Assembly (NCBI GenBank): GCA_964019135.1
Contig: OZ025263.1
Span: 20,747,123-20,811,122, forward strand
Direction: 5' to 3'
Length of the DNA stretch: 64,000 nucleotides
DNA from: Arenicola marina
Taxonomy: Eukaryota > Annelida > Polychaeta > Arenicolidae
The position numbers were made by a program, and so were the translations under genes. The notes under the pieces are model-generated. The model saw only the letters and a program-made list of their open reading frames with translations. It made no database searches and was not told the origin of the DNA. This document shows positions 1 through 10,019 of this stretch, piece by piece; position 1 is the first letter of the stretch; every line of letters starts with the position of its first letter.

Positions 1-988
1 TGTATCGTTGCGCGAGTACCTCTACTCTTTCTCCCCTCATGCCTCTGCCTGGGGCTCCTGGCTGGCGGGACCCAGGTCCCCCGGGGAGGGACCCAGGTGC
101 CTCTAGATAAATGCGGGGGTCGCTTTACTGGGCTTATTACGTGCAGGCCGGGTTGGTTCCCGGGAGAGGTTTCGACGCCCTCGTGTAGTGATTGAAGGAA
201 CCCGACACCTTTTCGCGGGAGACTCCAAGACCCGAGTTAGACAAACCAAACCACGGATGCGATGACGGGGAGAGGGGTGGGGGGGGGCGACAGGGTAATG
301 GCGAGAGTGTTCTGTTTAGAAAAGGTCCGTTCGGTTTGGACGCTGTTACCGGTCACGGTTTAGGCCCCTCACGAGGTCCGTGTTAACTTTTAACCGGCAT
401 AACCTGCCCAATTACCCCTCCGCCACCGCTACCTAGGTCTCAACTCTGAAATCAACACGACATCAAAAAACCTGAAATCCATACGGCTGTCTGAGGGTGC
501 TGGACAGGGGGGAGAGGGAGGGTGCGGTTGGATGTTTGGATGTGTGTGAGGGGGGGGGGGGGTGAGGGTGAGGTATGAAAAAAGCGTCATTCACTCGGCG
601 TCTTCGCGTTTCAATCTCAATTTCATTGTCGCGTATAAAAGTCACTATAATGTGGAAACAACCTGCGTCTTGTTATTCCTGTGTTTAGGTCGCCCGGCCG
701 AGAAAAGGGTGAAGCGAGTCACGTCTAAACTGAGGGAAGATAACAACATAGTGCCAACTCTGGGGGATACTTTAAGTTGATATTTCAAGTGCACCAATTT
801 ATTTTTTGTTTTGGGTGACTATCGGCCGGTTTGCAGGCTGAGCAAATATGGCGTAAATTGGTCAATCTTCCAACAGTTACGCCTGTATTTCCTTTCCTTC
901 AGTCACGGGCACTGGAATGATTATGGGCAATTTACGTGTCATTGACAGCAATTGTGGGCAGTAATTGTTATGTTTACGATGCATTTCC
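1..988. other. Unique sequence with CpG-containing and G-rich segments
   Basis: No supported gene. The first 450 bases are GC- and CpG-rich and hold a short duplicated GGGACCCAGGT motif near 70-95. A run of 13 G lies at 550-562. Short open frames on both strands show no recognisable domain. One possible terminal exon is listed separately at 689-780. Confidence 0.5.
689..780 (+). CDS. Weak candidate terminal exon, no recognised family
   Basis: A pyrimidine-rich stretch ends in a good-looking acceptor (TTCCTGTGTTTAG, AG at 687-688). An open segment of about 29 codons then ends in TGA at 778-780. The peptide is basic at first (RPAEKRVKRVTSKLRED) and then neutral. No domain is recognised, and no upstream exon or poly(A) signal was identified. 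This is inference from splice-site context only; a chance open frame is at least as likely. Confidence 0.2.
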
Positions 989-991
989 CTG

Positions 992-1051
992 GCTGGAAGT
1001 CGGCTCAAACGTGAGGACTCAGCTGGAAGTCGGATCAAAAGTGAGCACTCG
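992..1051. repeat. Two-copy 30-bp tandem duplication
   Basis: A 30-bp segment beginning GCTGGAAGTCGG occurs twice head-to-tail (992-1021 and 1022-1051) with a few substitutions. A third truncated start (GCTGG) follows. Confidence 0.75.
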
Positions 1052-1570
1052 GCTGGTAAGAAACACTCACCATGCATTTGACAATACTATATTCGACAAA
1101 ACTGCTTTCGAAAAACTAACCGCTCCAGATGTCGATTTCAGCTCGGTGCGTTATTTGTGGGGGCTTACATTGCTGGAGACGCCATCGTGCGCAGGAAGCT
1201 TTGGGTGCAGTTGATTCATTTCCTCCAGGATGAATAATACGGAATATGAGCGATGAATCCATCACGTCCAATGAGCTGGAAGGGAGTTGCCATAGGGTTC
1301 AATACGACAGCAGAAAGCTGGTCTATGGCTCAGATGATATCCTCCACATTCGTATATGCTAACGAATAGATATCATGCTACATACGCCAATATATTATCA
1401 TATAGCCACGTAGCCACAAAACACTTCTTGTTACATATGTTCAGGCCATTTTATACGTTGCTTGATATCATGTTTGCACAAACAAAATCTATAAGGTCAA
1501 GTTAAGCGAACGCGCACATGTTCAGCTTTCGTCATCTCTTTTGAAACGGTCGCACAACAGTAGCTCTGCC

Positions 1571-1690
1571 GGAAGAGGTAGAGGCTGGAGGAGGTAAAGG
1601 CTAGAGGAGGTAGAGGCTGGAGGAGGTAGAGGCTAGAGGAGGTAGAAGCTGGAGGAGGTAGAGGCTAGAGGAGATAGAGGCTGGAGGAGT
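1571..1690. repeat. 16-bp minisatellite with 32-bp dimer structure
   Basis: About seven head-to-tail copies of a purine-rich 16-mer, GGCTGGAGGAGGTAGA. Units alternate between GGCTGG and GGCTAG starts, giving a 32-bp higher-order dimer. The plus strand is almost pure purine apart from the CT of each unit. Confidence 0.85.
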
Positions 1691-4600
1691 TGAATAGAAT
1701 AGAGCTTTAGATATGATCAACCTGAAGAGGAGGAGTAACTGGCTGGGTTTTTACCTAAATATGTAAATTTGCATGTAAAATTGGGATAATGAAAATTGAG
1801 CAGAAAACATGCAAAACGCAAATACTTGCGTGATGCAAAAGTGAGCGTAAAGTCTATGTTGCGTGACCCGATGCTCATGCACACTATGAATTATTTCCAT
1901 ATCCCACCAGAACAATCACCTAGAAGTTGATGGCATCTCATTACGTGATTTATTTCAGAGCCTTTTCAGACATTATGTCATAATGGCTCTGGTGGAAAAC
2001 TGATGGCTCTGGTGGTTTGTGTTTATGTGGACAGCTGTAGAATGGTGGCTTCTGAAACACCAAAAAAACAAAACAAAACAGCAAAGTAAAGCCAAGCAAA
2101 CAGTTCGTCTATGATTAATAATTATAGGTGATCTCCATGTTTAAACTCCAGTTGTGCATGCACGGCGGTAATATACCAACATGTAGCTGTGGGTGACTTT
2201 TTCTCTTGGACGGGTCCCATATAGTGCTGAAGGTATAAAGAAACGAAAATTAGCATCTCCTGCCCGCCGCGCCAGCTAGGGTCGTGAATTCAACGGCACT
2301 TAAAACGTGACCCTTACTTACCCTGTTGGGAGTGTAGGGTCGGGGCGGCGTGGACGGATGAAGGAGGGGGTGAGAAGGGGGTGGGGGGGCGTTACTTTGG
2401 CCCCTACATTATAGAGCTGCGTGTTAAGCGGGTGTTACCCCAGTCACCACACCGGTCATTATTACACGCTAACAATTCAATTAGAAACCATCTAGGGGGA
2501 GTTGTGCGCTCCCCAATGATAGGGTACCCCCCCCCCCCCCCCCAGGGTGTCCCTCCCCCTATGCGGGCACACAATCTCAGCGGCGCGCCTCTTACCCTGT
2601 TATTAGGCTTGACATCTTAAGTTGGCTTTCTAAACATGGGCTCAACAGAAATCACCGCCTTGCAATGTAGTTTGAATATATATAGCCCTACCTTGATATA
2701 TATATATATCCTTAGGGTACAGATATACGACATGCTGACGTGAGCTAGAAGAGCTGATGAATGCCAAGCCGTCATGCAAGCATCTACCCCCGGCGCAAAG
2801 TCGACGCAATTTTCTTCCATCTTCTATTCCCAAGGGAGAATTATGGCGGGCCTAGTGGCCCCTCATAGATAGATCCGCTCTTAATGTTCACTGGGTGTGG
2901 GTTAGCTGCCGTACCCCCCACCCCCTCCCGCCCCTCTGCCCCCCTCCACCCCTCTTGCCCTCCAGCCTTCGCGCATCCCCGCAAGGGTAGTTAATAATAA
3001 CCTGCGGTTATAGCAACTGCCTTCATGGCGGGTTCCCGCGCAAGCAACACCAATTATTTGGAAAACTAAATTGAGCCTAAATTAGAGACTAGATATGTGG
3101 CAAAAAAACGCTTCTCCACAGCTGCTTTGTGTGGCGTAAAGGTGCGAAAACTACAGCGTGTTAATAATCTTTAATAGGGCCACGCCCCCTAGCGGATATA
3201 ATAACATTTTGCCCTTTGTTCATGTTATGACATTTCCGAGCAGTTTAATTTAATTACAGGATTGCAGGGAGGTGACTCCACCTTGCGGTTCAGCATGTTC
3301 CAGAGATATATTAGAAGCCATGGTACCCAGAAGGTCATTGCCATCCTGGAGGTGTATATATCATCACCTCGTGCTCCAGGCTGTCGGTGTAGGACTTTGA
3401 TCTCCCGCCATGCCATCAAGCCGGGGTGGTCACTACGGGACTATGACGCCATCACCAGCTGATGCTCGCCTATGGACAAATTCACAAATCATAGCTCAGA
3501 TTATTCGACTACTATGAGGCGCCAATGCGTGTGCTTTGCATTTGCACTTTGAAATGACATTAATTCATGTTTTGTGCTTCTTTTGCGCGCCCAATGGCTA
3601 CACTGGGCCAGCACGCGCTTTGCATTGTGGGTATTATTTTGGTCTTAACGCAGCATTAAGATTAAGAGTGCGTCATCGCATTGCAAACTAGTATGCAAAC
3701 AATGTAACATTCAGTAGTGTCATTTATGTAAAGAAAAGATATAACTTTAGTATGTAACTTATGCAAGCCATTCTCTGCCACTCCGCTCAGATAGTGATGC
3801 TTTCTCGAAAAATTGAAGATTGTTCATCAAAATATGTCCCAGATATCTTTGCGCAATTCCTGTTTCTTTCAAAAAAAATGGCTGATATTTGCGAAGCCAC
3901 CTATTAGATAAAGAGCCAGCGAGTGTAGTGCACTCAATGGATCATACTCCGAATCCATTACTTATCTTTTTTGTGAACTATGGTAACGGGGTCCGGTACT
4001 CAAGGAAAACTCATTGTGGTGGCAGTAGATTCATGGCAAATCGTTTACAACACCGACAATAGGGCGACTTCTATAGTTTCATGGTCGGTAGAGATGCAGT
4101 TATTTTGTTGGCAGCATGGTATTTTATTTTTTGCAGCATCCTCAAATACATCATTAAGCATGTTTACAGATGCACACATGTGTGCAGTAGAATTATTGAG
4201 ATGACGAAGTAAGGTTTATATTTTACGAATTCAAATATTTTGCTGACTTTATATTTCCGCATCCATATCACTACTTTATGACTTCGAAATCCGATTATCG
4301 TTACATGTACTCCCTCAATGGCTAAATAAATAAATGATAAGACTAAGTAATTATATAAGCTCTGTCATTGATACCAAACTGAATAGAGTCTTAAATTTGC
4401 GAAATGAATAATCTTAATGCAAGAAAGCACAATGCTTAAGGAAAAATTAACCGTTTTTCTTTTCTTCGTGTGTTTGTTTCTTTACCCCTGATTTTATTTA
4501 TACATATTATCAGTAATGTAAGTCTAGGAGTCCCAAATTATATAATACAATAGCCGTGTGCGTGTGAAGCGCGTGGTTGTGCCTTTGTAAATATATAACT

Positions 4601-5640
4601 TCATGGGTAGATCTAACGCGTGCAGCATTCTCTTCGTTTCGGTCCTGTCAGCAACATGACCTCTCAAGGCGGGAAGTCCTAATATTTCTGCCACCTCTAT
4701 TTGTGTCATTCCCCCAAAAACATTCGTGAAAGTGTGAAAGAAGCGAAGAGATACAGTGATATATGCATGACGGTATATCAAGGGCGGCACCCCGGCAGCT
4801 ACAGCCTGCTGCCATGGTGAGCACAAGGGACGGAGAGGGGGGGTGGGGTGGGGGCTAGACCACCAACTGTCGCGCGTCTGTCATCACGTCGGAACTGGGG
4901 TGTCAGTAGCGTGTGTCACTGTGTCACTACTGTATCTGACGTCGGTTGACTCGACACCAGTGGCTAACTAGGAGGATGTTTCCCCTTCCCCACCCAAACT
5001 TACCCGCCGATCTCACTTTCGAGAGAGAGAGAGGCCCTAAAGATATAAGATATGGAAAGTTTGCACCAGATCCATCCCAGTCTATCGTCGAGTTTTGCTC
5101 CAATCAGACTTTGGATGTAGCTATCTATTTTGACTGTCTATATCAGCTTCCCTAAATGTTTGCAATGGGTGGAGGCATCACCGAACCCCCTGGGATTGTA
5201 AATGACCCCCCCTCCCCCCATCTGACTCCGTCTCTCCCCGCTGAGACCCTTCCGCCCTCGCCGCCTGGACCCCCATCCCCCTGCCACCCTCCCCAATCCT
5301 ATCAAAGATCAGCCGCACTGAGTGGCCAGTCAACAGATGCCTCAGTCATTACGCAGAAAGTGAAGAGAGGAGTAGACGGCGGGGGGCGGCGGGGGGTGGC
5401 TGGGGTTGTGGAGTGGTGGGAGGGTGGGGTGATGGGTGCGTAGAGGCCTTGGCTGGGAAGGAAGAATGGAGGTGGCTGGGGGTGGCTGGGGGGAAAGCGG
5501 GAGGCGGAGAGGGTTGGTTGAAAGGAGCCGGGAGGGCTGCTGCTGACAATGGCGACGCCTGAGCAGACAGCTCATCAGCTCATCAGCTCACCGTCATTGT
5601 TTGCGTGTTTGCGGCGTCGTTGTTGTGTCTGGGGCTGTGA
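1691..5640. other. Unique, mostly AT-rich non-coding sequence
   Basis: No supported gene. Contents seen: a 15-bp inverted repeat CATTATG-T-CATAATG near 1,970; a duplicated TGGCTCTGGTGG near 1,985-2,015; a run of 17 C at 2,527-2,543; a short TA microsatellite near 2,695-2,709; a CTCF-like motif at 3,181-3,198; a G-rich block at 5,380-5,540; and a triplicated AGCTCATC near 5,570-5,590. Open frames here (for example 3,262-3,462 plus and 4,524-4,826 minus) carry no recognisable domain. Confidence 0.5.
3181..3198 (-). promoter_or_regulatory. CTCF-like motif (candidate)
   Basis: On the minus strand the sequence reads TATCCGCTAGGGGGCGTG, which matches the core of the bilaterian CTCF motif (C..NAGGGGGCG). 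This is a motif match only, with no evidence of occupancy. Confidence 0.25.
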
Positions 5641-5661
5641 AACTGACCGCTGCGTGTCGCC

Positions 5662-5697
5662 ATGGAGATTGACTCCGGCCAGTGGCAAGTGTTCAAG
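5662..5697 (+). CDS. Weak candidate first coding exon
   Basis: An ATG lies in excellent Kozak context (GTCGCCATGG) downstream of a CpG-containing segment and opens MEIDSGQWQVFK. It is followed by GTGACC, a possible but non-consensus donor at 5,698. Read through, the frame stops after 28 codons. No domain is recognised and no partner exon was found, so the call rests only on start context. Confidence 0.2.
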
Positions 5698-5794
5698 GTG
5701 ACCTCAGTAGCGGTCAGTCGAGGATATCATAACAAAAGGGTGTCGTGAGTTTTGTTTAGTGGCGATAACTGATTCGGTGAGATCAGATATAGGC

Positions 5795-5876
5795 CTATAT
5801 ATATACATATGTAAATATACGGAATATGGCGGGAGGGCAACAAGTGAACAAAAGCAGACGGGTCAATATCGTTAAA
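5795..5876 (+). repeat. Dispersed ~80-bp repeat, copy 1
   Basis: This segment runs from a TATATATA stretch through CGGAATATGGCGGG to GCAGACGGGTCAATATCGT. It is clearly similar to 6,852-6,928 in the same orientation, with a few small indels. The family is not recognised. The two copies bracket both MITEs at 6.05-6.65 kb. Confidence 0.65.
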
Positions 5877-6042
5877 GCAGCCTACTTACATGCGCCATCT
5901 TAGATTTGTACATTTTAGAATCAAGACTAAAAGTATCTCAAAATTATGATGCGTTTTTTTCAGATCCCTTCGAGTCTGTAAAACAACAATTTCAACATAA
6001 AACTCCCCGATTTATTTATATCGCGGTCGACCTCACACAGAA

Positions 6043-6184
6043 TACCGAACGAGCCTCGATTAAACGCGGAATACCTGCGAAATGATGCTCAATAATGCGG
6101 AAAACTTCGGGGTTTCCGCCGCAAAAAAGAAGTTTTCCGAAGTTGTCCGCAGTATTCCGCGTTTTATTGATGACCCTACCGAAC
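6043..6184. mobile_element. 126-bp MITE with 8-bp target-site duplication (hAT-like?)
   Basis: The element spans 6,051-6,176 and is flanked by perfect copies of TACCGAAC (6,043-6,050 and 6,177-6,184). Its termini are inverted repeats sharing TTAAACGCGGAATA on the left and, read on the minus strand, ATAAAACGCGGAATA on the right. Inner segments containing GCGGAAAACTTC also pair, so the whole element can fold back on itself. An 8-bp duplication is typical of hAT-superfamily transposons; that assignment is inference because no transposase is present. A gene-like open frame across this stretch (6,016-6,369, minus) is explained by the element. Confidence 0.65.
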
Positions 6185-6341
6185 AGGCGCGCAGGGATAT
6201 AAAGCCGGCCACCAACTTCTGCTTCGGTGAACAATTCTCTCTGGATAGCCCAAAGGCTTTTGGGATTTAAATTCAGGCAGAATATACTTATTTGACATGG
6301 AGAAGAGGTTGGTAATACAAAAAAATACAGAATATATTGCT

Positions 6342-6650
6342 TTAAGCCCCGTCTGGGCGGTAGAGCCATGACCTATACAAAATTGTACCGCCTTTACAGG
6401 GGCTCGGACAAACCCATAGGCGATTTTATGACCGATAAGTCTTGTCTGGTGGATTAGAGCATGCTCTACTTCGCTAGGTCAAACCTACGCCTCATAAAAT
6501 CTCCGGCCAATTAGTGCATGTGATTCGGTAATAAAGAAATGACCTATGGGATGATCGCACCGTGTGGACAGTGAGGTTACGTAAAAAAAACACAGAAAAA
6601 ACGTATGGGACAGACCTATAGGGAAAACCTATCGTCTGGACGGGGCTTAA
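6342..6650. mobile_element. 301-bp MITE flanked by TTAA
   Basis: The element at 6,346-6,646 lies between TTAA at 6,342-6,345 and TTAA at 6,647-6,650. The left terminus is GCCCCGTCTGGGCGGTAG. The right terminus, read inward on the minus strand, is GCCCCGTCCAGACGATAG, 14 of 18 positions identical. Internal GATTTTATGA/TCATAAAATC also form an inverted pair. TTAA target duplication is characteristic of piggyBac- and Kolobok-type transposons. No coding capacity is seen, so this would be a non-autonomous copy. Confidence 0.65.
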
Positions 6651-6851
6651 TATCGGATCTCCAATTGAGGACTGCTCAAGACTGGGCGCGAAGAAATGTG
6701 ATATCGCGAATGTCGAGGAAATCCCAGACTATAAACATCGCGGTAAAGAGGGAAAGGATCTTGGGCCAGTGCGTTCAACCAGGAATTGTACGAATAACGA
6801 TCCCCCAAAATGGCCGACAGCCAATGGCGAATCTCTGTGTCTCTCTCTGGC

Positions 6852-6928
6852 TCTATATATACACGTATATACGGGATCTGGTGGGCCGGCAACAAGTAAC
6901 CCAAGGTAGACGGGTCAGTATCGTAAAT
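6852..6928 (+). repeat. Dispersed ~80-bp repeat, copy 2
   Basis: Partner of 5,795-5,876 in the same orientation. It shares the TA-rich start, a GGCAACAAGT core and GTAGACGGGTCAGTATCGT. Similarity ends abruptly on both sides. Confidence 0.65.
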
Positions 6929-7525
6929 GTGTTCCATATCGTGCTAGGGGGTGGGGATGTATTTGTGAGTATAGCAGTATGGTACAGTATGCTGCAATGA
7001 AAGATTAGCGTTCATACTTGGCAAAATTGTAAAATTTGCTTCATAACTAACGGTGATTGTGGCTGATCGGCAGTTGGAAGTTGTGTTTGCTACTTCATAG
7101 ATTTGTGATCTTTCGCAGTCTGATGGAACCAAACAGGCTCCGGACAATAAAGTTTAGTTTTCCACTAATCCGTTCATAGAATATAACAAATTTAGATGCT
7201 AATTGGGGTTTAATAGTTGAAGAAGGCCACCCGTCAAAAAACCGGGCAGCAAACGTGGTTTACATCCTTACTATCACGTTGTCAATGAAGCGATCTTATT
7301 AAGGGATATAATTAGAGCTAAATCACAGCTCTGAATTATGCTTATATTCTGTATATTCATCAGATTAACCTTAATGTTTACAGCTTCTTTAAGTTAGTGA
7401 CTTGCAGGCTTTAAATCGTCCGATAACCAACCATCTGTTCAGGCGATCTATAGAAGCTTGTTTTTCGGCTTCCGGTTTCCTAAACCGACACAACTCGGAC
7501 AGTGACCGTCTCCCCCGGCGCTACC
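6929..7525. other. Unique non-coding sequence
   Basis: AT-rich unique DNA with no supported gene, RNA or repeat. Confidence 0.5.
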
Positions 7526-7627
7526 ACTGCTGGTGCTGCTGCTGCCACTGCTACTGCTGCCACTGCTGCTGCTGCCACTGCTGCTGCTGCCACTGCTGCT
7601 GCTGCTGCTGCTGCCGCTGCTGCTGCG
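7526..7627. repeat. CTG trinucleotide microsatellite with CCA interruptions
   Basis: About 100 bp of CTG triplets regularly interrupted by CCA, giving a local 15-bp period (CACTGCTGCTGCTGC). Depending on frame it reads as poly-Cys, poly-Ala or poly-Leu. The poly-Ala frames on both strands (about 90-100 codons) are by-products of the repeat; their flanks have no coding character. Confidence 0.9.
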
Positions 7628-8337
7628 GTGGAGGGCGATTTATCACCCGTCATAACCTCATTGAATGTCCTTGTATATTGCAAGCGATTGTTGAGCCACA
7701 TCAAAGGCAACAATACAGGTTTCACTGCCTTTATTAAGACAAAGCGATTGCCCAATTCGGCACCAGCTCATCAATTTTTACGCAAATTCAATAAACTTTT
7801 ATAGCTCTCTCCTCCAAGCGCTGGGAGTTCTGCCCAGGATGTCCAGATAGAAGCAATCTGGGGACCGATTTGGGAGGATTATGTTTAAAGTGGTCGGCGG
7901 ACACCAACTGAGGAACGACTGCACCACACGCAAAGTCGTCTTCATTGAGTGGATCACGTGACCAGCACCGTATGCTCCGCCGGGAACTAGACCCCCGTGG
8001 TCTCTGGCCACATGTCATTTTACGGTTGGCCAGATGCGAAACAATTACTCTTTCGCTGCATAAATACGCGATTAACTATGGAGGAAGGTGTCAAGCCCAG
8101 TATCAGCGCTGGAAACGTTTGATGGGTTTTTTTGTGGAAGGTCGCCGTTCACTGAATAAGTTACCACATAACAGTCGGTACGAAAGTTTTGGTGGTATAT
8201 GGAATATTCGAATATTGCTATCCTGTTATCTGACTTACTTTTATTCGAACACTTTAACTTTTGAGACTTTTAAATGACCACCTAGATCGGCAAGCTGCAT
8301 ATAAAAGTCATATCAAGTCTTTATGTGTCATCAAGCA
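7628..8337. other. Unique non-coding sequence
   Basis: No recognisable coding or repeat content. A 14-bp perfect palindrome, AATATTCGAATATT, lies at 8,203-8,216. Confidence 0.5.
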
Positions 8338-8445
8338 GGGCCCTTAAGTTCGAAACGCCAGGGGCAAAATATTTCTCCCTAGAATAGGTCATTTGCATGG
8401 AGCTGGGCGCAATATTTGGCCCCCGCCGTTCGAAATTACTAGCCC
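8338..8445. mobile_element. 108-bp imperfect hairpin, foldback/MITE-like
   Basis: The left arm from GGGCCC through TTCGAAACGCCAGGGGC and AATATT (8,338-8,373) pairs with the right arm from AATATTTGGCCCCCGCC through TTCGAA to GCCC (8,411-8,445). About 20 of 25 core positions match, with a 37-bp loop. I found no convincing target-site duplication, so mobility is inferred from structure alone. Confidence 0.4.
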
Positions 8446-9690
8446 AGGTCAACAGTTTGGCGTCCTTCTTTCATTGTTCCGGGAGGGTTCTAGGCCCCGT
8501 TTAGCCTTCCTTTGCAGAAAAAGTGGCCTTAAAATATCAGCATTTCGTTTAATTCCCCTTCTCGCTATGACTCAAGCATCATGTATAAAACCTGTGTGAG
8601 CATTCCTGGCAAATTCCCAGCGGTCGTGCCGTATGTTGACTTACCGAATTTGTCATACACCAACCTGCGAAGTAGGCATCTGTCTTGTGGTAGTTGATCT
8701 GTGGTACCATTTGGTTCCTGTTCATATGGGGGTGAGGGCCCAGTGGACACACGCCCCATCCACCACCCCCCCCCCCCCCGCTCATCCCCTCGGCGTACCG
8801 GTCCCTCTTTATTGGTATATTATTCTGTGCCACCTCCACACCCTATCGTCAGACCGACCACCGCTGACCTCCGGGGCAAGGACATGTCTTACTGAGTGTT
8901 TGTCTTTATTTGACACCTACTGACAGATTGCCTGTCATGACAATATATTGTTTTTACACCGAGTTTGAATAACTTCGCTCCATATGGGAAGAAATATATC
9001 CCAACCAAGTAATATATACATGTATTTCAATACTTATATGTACTCATGACACCAATATGGCGAGACTCGGGCCTTTCTTGATCAAATAAACGTAGCGTAA
9101 CTCTCATGCTCGACGTAGGCCTACGTAGCTTTCTTGTTCTACATTTTTTAACCAAGAAATTATTTTAGTGAAAAAAATATATTAGCGTTATTTATTGCCT
9201 AGATCAGGGCTTGTGATTTATTTTTGTAACCAATGCAAGACTTAGCGATCAGGGCTTAGGGTGAGTGGATATTCAATTACGCCCATGGGCGATTATCTAG
9301 ATTATACTGAAACCACCAATGCCATTATTGCATGTTGTAAGCGCTACCAGCCTTACGTTGGTTTGTTCAGCCATGTAATAAGCCTAAAACTCTAACGCAC
9401 ACCTTAAAATAGCCATAATCAGTAATAAGAGCCAATTGCATTTCCGTGTGCAGAGGAACGAATGCTAACAACAGAGTCACTGTTTATAGATAAGATAATC
9501 CATTGACCAACCTCAAGTCGCCAAGCTCATAAAGAAACCGACTAGCTTCTGGATCAATTGTTTCGTACTTGTTACACTCGTCTTCCGTAACATCGGAGAG
9601 TGTATACATAGTCATCTTTTTTGAGCTGGCGTGGCTCTGTTCATTAGCAACACTTTTACGGCTGGGAATAATGTCGTGCACGAGCGCCCA
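8446..9690. other. Unique non-coding sequence
   Basis: No supported gene. Features seen: a run of 14 C near 8,766; the palindrome ACGTAGGCCTACGT near 9,113; and two copies of GATCAGGGCTT near 9,203 and 9,250. A minus-strand open frame at 9,484-9,681 is discussed under rejected items. Confidence 0.5.
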
Positions 9691-9691
9691 C

Positions 9692-9883
9692 GGGTTAATT
9701 AGTGCATCGCCCGCTGCGTGGCGCTGCTAACGAGTATGTTTAACAGGACGCGGCGTCCGCAGATAACACGGTAGGTACGCTGGAGAATGCGCCTCTCGGT
9801 GGATGGATGTCTTATCTCTGGTTGCCTTTAGGCCGGCGACCGCTCGCAGATTGACTTCTACGTTATGTGTGGGTTAATTAGTG
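9692..9883. promoter_or_regulatory. Paired homeodomain-type motifs, possible cis-regulatory element
   Basis: An exact 13-bp direct repeat, GGGTTAATTAGTG, occurs at 9,692-9,704 and 9,871-9,883. It contains TTAATTAG, a typical homeodomain core. GATA-type cores (AGATAA, TTATCT) lie between the copies. Regulatory function is inference from motifs. Confidence 0.3.
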
Positions 9884-10019
9884 GGTTTTCGGCCCCGAGC
9901 TTTACCCGAAGGCTGGTTTAAAAGCGACTCTATACAGCGGGAAGAGGAGAAGCACTCCGCGCTCCATGTTGTGGCGATAGAGCACGGCTCCAGCAAGTCA
10001 GGGCGAGAGGAAAGGATTT

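Noticed and set aside
3262..3462. Plus-strand 66-codon frame preceded by an AG
   Set aside because: Starts at a non-ATG codon, no recognised domain; the opposite strand is open too.
4524..4826. Minus-strand 100-codon frame
   Set aside because: No domain, no splice context and AT-rich surroundings.
6016..6369. Minus-strand 117-codon frame
   Set aside because: Overlaps two MITEs and their termini.
7480..7804. Poly-alanine proteins on both strands
   Set aside because: Caused by the CTG microsatellite; flanks lack coding features.
9484..9681. Acidic minus-strand frame (TLSDVTEDECNKYETIDPEA)
   Set aside because: Peptide looks protein-like, but it starts at GTG, has only a weak donor and matches no family I know. 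Left out as a gene.
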